5,527 bases of DNA from Oxalobacteraceae bacterium UBA7693 (GTDB lineage: Bacteria > Pseudomonadota > Gammaproteobacteria > Burkholderiales > Burkholderiaceae_D): NCBI GenBank assembly GCA_002482715.1, contig DLGN01000023.1, positions 1 through 5,527 on the forward strand. The letters are read 5' to 3'. Below the pieces are notes generated by a model. It was given only the letters and a program-made list of their open reading frames with translations, searched no databases and was not told where the DNA came from. Positions 4,163 to 5,527 of the stretch are shown piece by piece. The position numbers and the translations under genes were made by a program. The stretch's first letter is position 1. Each line of letters begins with the position of its first letter.

Positions 4163-5527
4163 ATGAGTGACACCTCTCAGACGATGTATGCGAATTGGAT
4201 GCAAGAATTAATGAAGCAAAATCCTTTGCAAGAATGGATGAAAAATAATGGAGTTGGGATGCAAAACCCATTTGCGCAAGACTCCTCAATTTTAACAACA
4301 TTAAAAGAATATGGTGCCGAAATAGATCCTGCAGTACTAAGTCGCCTGCAATCAGAATATATGACGGAACTAGCGAATTTGTGGAAGGATTTTATTGCCT
4401 CCAAATTGCCGCAGTTTGATGACAGGCGCTTCTCTGCCACGGATTGGCATCAGCAAACAACACATGCCTATAACGTGGCGATTTATTTACTCAATGCCCG
4501 ATTTCTAGGTCTACTGACCGAATCTGTTCAAGCTCCAGAAAAGAAAAAACAAAAGATTCGATTTGCTGTTCAGCAAATGGTCGATGCGATGTCACCTGCT
4601 AACTTCCTGGCGACAAATCCAGAAGCGCAGGCGAAATTGATTGAAACTGGCGGCGAGAGTTTAATGACAGGCATTGCGCAAATGCTCGAAGATCTGCAAA
4701 AAGGCAGAATCTCGCTGACAGATGAATCTGCGTTTGAAGTTGGTAAAAATGTCGCCACCACAGCGGGCTCTGTGGTCTTTGAAAATCGCATGTTTCAACT
4801 GATTCAATATAAGCCAACGACAAAAACGGTACATCAAAGTCCTTTATTGATGGTGCCGCCTTGTATCAATAAATTCTATATCTTAGATTTGCAGCCAGAA
4901 AATTCTTTAGTCCGCTATGCGGTGGAGCAAGGGCACACTGTGTTCTTAGTTTCTTGGGCTAATCCTGATCAAAGTATGTCCGATGTCACTTGGGATGATT
5001 ACATAGAGCAGGGTGCAATTAAAGCCATCGAAGTAGTGCAAGACATCAGTAAACAAGATAAGTTAAATGTGTTTGGATTCTGTGTTGGTGGAACGATCGT
5101 CTCGACCGCTTTAGCAGTACTTGCTGATCGAGGAAATCATCCTGCAAGTAGCTTAACTTTATTAACGACTTTATTGGACTTCACGAATACAGGTGTTTTA
5201 GACGTATTTGTTGATGAGCTACAAGTGAGTTTGCGCGAACAAACGCTTGGCAGTGGCGGATTGATGCCTGGCAGGGACCTTGCCAGCACTTTTTCAAGCT
5301 TACGCCCGAACGATTTGGTTTGGAATTACGTGCAGTCAAATTATCTGAAGGGGCAAAAACCACCTGCATTTGATCTTCTGTATTGGAACTCTGATAGCAC
5401 CAATTTGCCTGGTCCTATGTTTTGCTGGTATCTGCGCAATACTTACTTGGAAAATAGTTTGAAAGAGCCAGGAAAATTAAATGTTGCAGGAAGTAAGCTG
5501 GATTTAGCGAAGATCGATGCGCCAGTG
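4163..5527 (+). CDS. phaC: Class I poly(3-hydroxyalkanoate) synthase PhaC (C-terminus beyond window)
   Basis: PhaC polymerises (R)-3-hydroxyacyl-CoA, typically 3-hydroxybutyryl-CoA, into PHA storage granules at the granule surface. An open frame of exactly 455 codons runs from the ATG at 4163 to the right edge. After a variable N-terminus come the PhaC N-terminal domain (about 95-265: MSPANFLATNPEAQ, GGESL, DESAFEVG, NKFYILDLQPENSLV) and the alpha/beta-hydrolase core. The lipase-like box is GFCVGG with C307 as the nucleophile, aligning with C319 of Cupriavidus necator. PPC at 232-234, RPNDLVWNYV and CWYLRNTYLEN are further class I hallmarks. The catalytic Asp and His should lie shortly after the visible end, so an intact triad cannot be verified. 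An AGGAA ribosome site supports the start. In relatives phaB or phaA and phaR often follow; they would be off the window. No frameshift is seen. Confidence 0.97.
   Translation, partial: MSDTSQTMYANWMQELMKQNPLQEWMKNNGVGMQNPFAQDSSILTTLKEYGAEIDPAVLSRLQSEYMTELANLWKDFIASKLPQFDDRRFSATDWHQQTTHAYNVAIYLLNARFLGLLTESVQAPEKKKQKIRFAVQQMVDAMSPANFLATNPEAQAKLIETGGESLMTGIAQMLEDLQKGRISLTDESAFEVGKNVATTAGSVVFENRMFQLIQYKPTTKTVHQSPLLMVPPCINKFYILDLQPENSLVRYAVEQGHTVFLVSWANPDQSMSDVTWDDYIEQGAIKAIEVVQDISKQDKLNVFGFCVGGTIVSTALAVLADRGNHPASSLTLLTTLLDFTNTGVLDVFVDELQVSLREQTLGSGGLMPGRDLASTFSSLRPNDLVWNYVQSNYLKGQKPPAFDLLYWNSDSTNLPGPMFCWYLRNTYLENSLKEPGKLNVAGSKLDLAKIDAPV

Noticed and set aside
4071..4823. Minus-strand ORFs at 4071-4301, 4177-4440, 4570-4791 and 4599-4823
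   Set aside because: All but the short left end of the first lie opposite phaC, which reads continuously with conserved motifs; they overlap each other and lack recognisable features.
5190..5325. Apparent short deletion in PhaC relative to the C. necator enzyme (the GSGGLMPGRDLAS region)
   Set aside because: From memory many class I synthases have this shorter loop, so the C. necator form is more likely the longer variant. It is not evidence of an unusual enzyme.
5181..5369. Minus-strand ORF of 62 codons
   Set aside because: It is antisense to the conserved hydrolase core of phaC and has no supporting signal.
1..5527. Mobile elements, CRISPR arrays, tRNA/rRNA genes or a defence system
   Set aside because: No transposase, terminal inverted repeats, regularly spaced repeats or RNA-gene signatures were seen. 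Apart from the partial PIN gene, the genes are core housekeeping types.

Overview
The window looks like ordinary chromosomal core DNA of a betaproteobacterium in the order Burkholderiales. The gene order bamD / rluD - pgeF / small membrane protein / class I phaC, and the close resemblance of the PhaC product to the Cupriavidus necator enzyme, both point there. The DNA is only moderately GC-rich, with many A/T-ending codons. That would fit a lower-GC lineage (for example in Oxalobacteraceae) better than Burkholderia or Ralstonia, but this is an inference from memory of gene order and cannot be settled without a search.

Layout, left to right. (1) Positions 1-188, minus strand: the N-terminal 62 codons of a PIN-domain protein that runs off the left edge. 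(2) Positions 189-339: a divergent intergenic region holding two adjacent pairs of 9-bp-period direct repeats. (3) yaaA (340-1116, plus), a peroxide-stress protein. (4) A perfect 11-bp hairpin at 1121-1147, placed as a shared terminator between yaaA and the convergent bamD. (5) bamD (1181-1978, minus), the outer-membrane assembly lipoprotein. (6) A 42-bp divergent gap with an exact TATAAT on the minus strand. (7) rluD (2021-3055, plus), overlapping pgeF (3046-3834, plus) by 10 bp, probably one operon. (8) A small two-helix membrane protein gene (3797-4069, minus), whose 3' end overlaps the end of pgeF by 38 bp and whose tail is encoded by a 9-bp tandem repeat. (9) A divergent gap (4070-4162) with weak promoter-like and repeat signals. 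(10) phaC (4163 onward, plus), class I polyhydroxyalkanoate synthase, cut by the right edge after 455 codons.

The genes serve several housekeeping roles: envelope assembly (BamD), ribosome maturation (RluD), peptidoglycan precursor quality control (PgeF), oxidative stress (YaaA) and carbon storage (PhaC). They do not form one pathway. I see no mobile element, CRISPR array, RNA gene or convincing novel multi-gene system. The least explained items are the small membrane protein next to phaC, the PIN protein with no visible antitoxin on its 5' side, and short repeats in the two divergent promoter regions.
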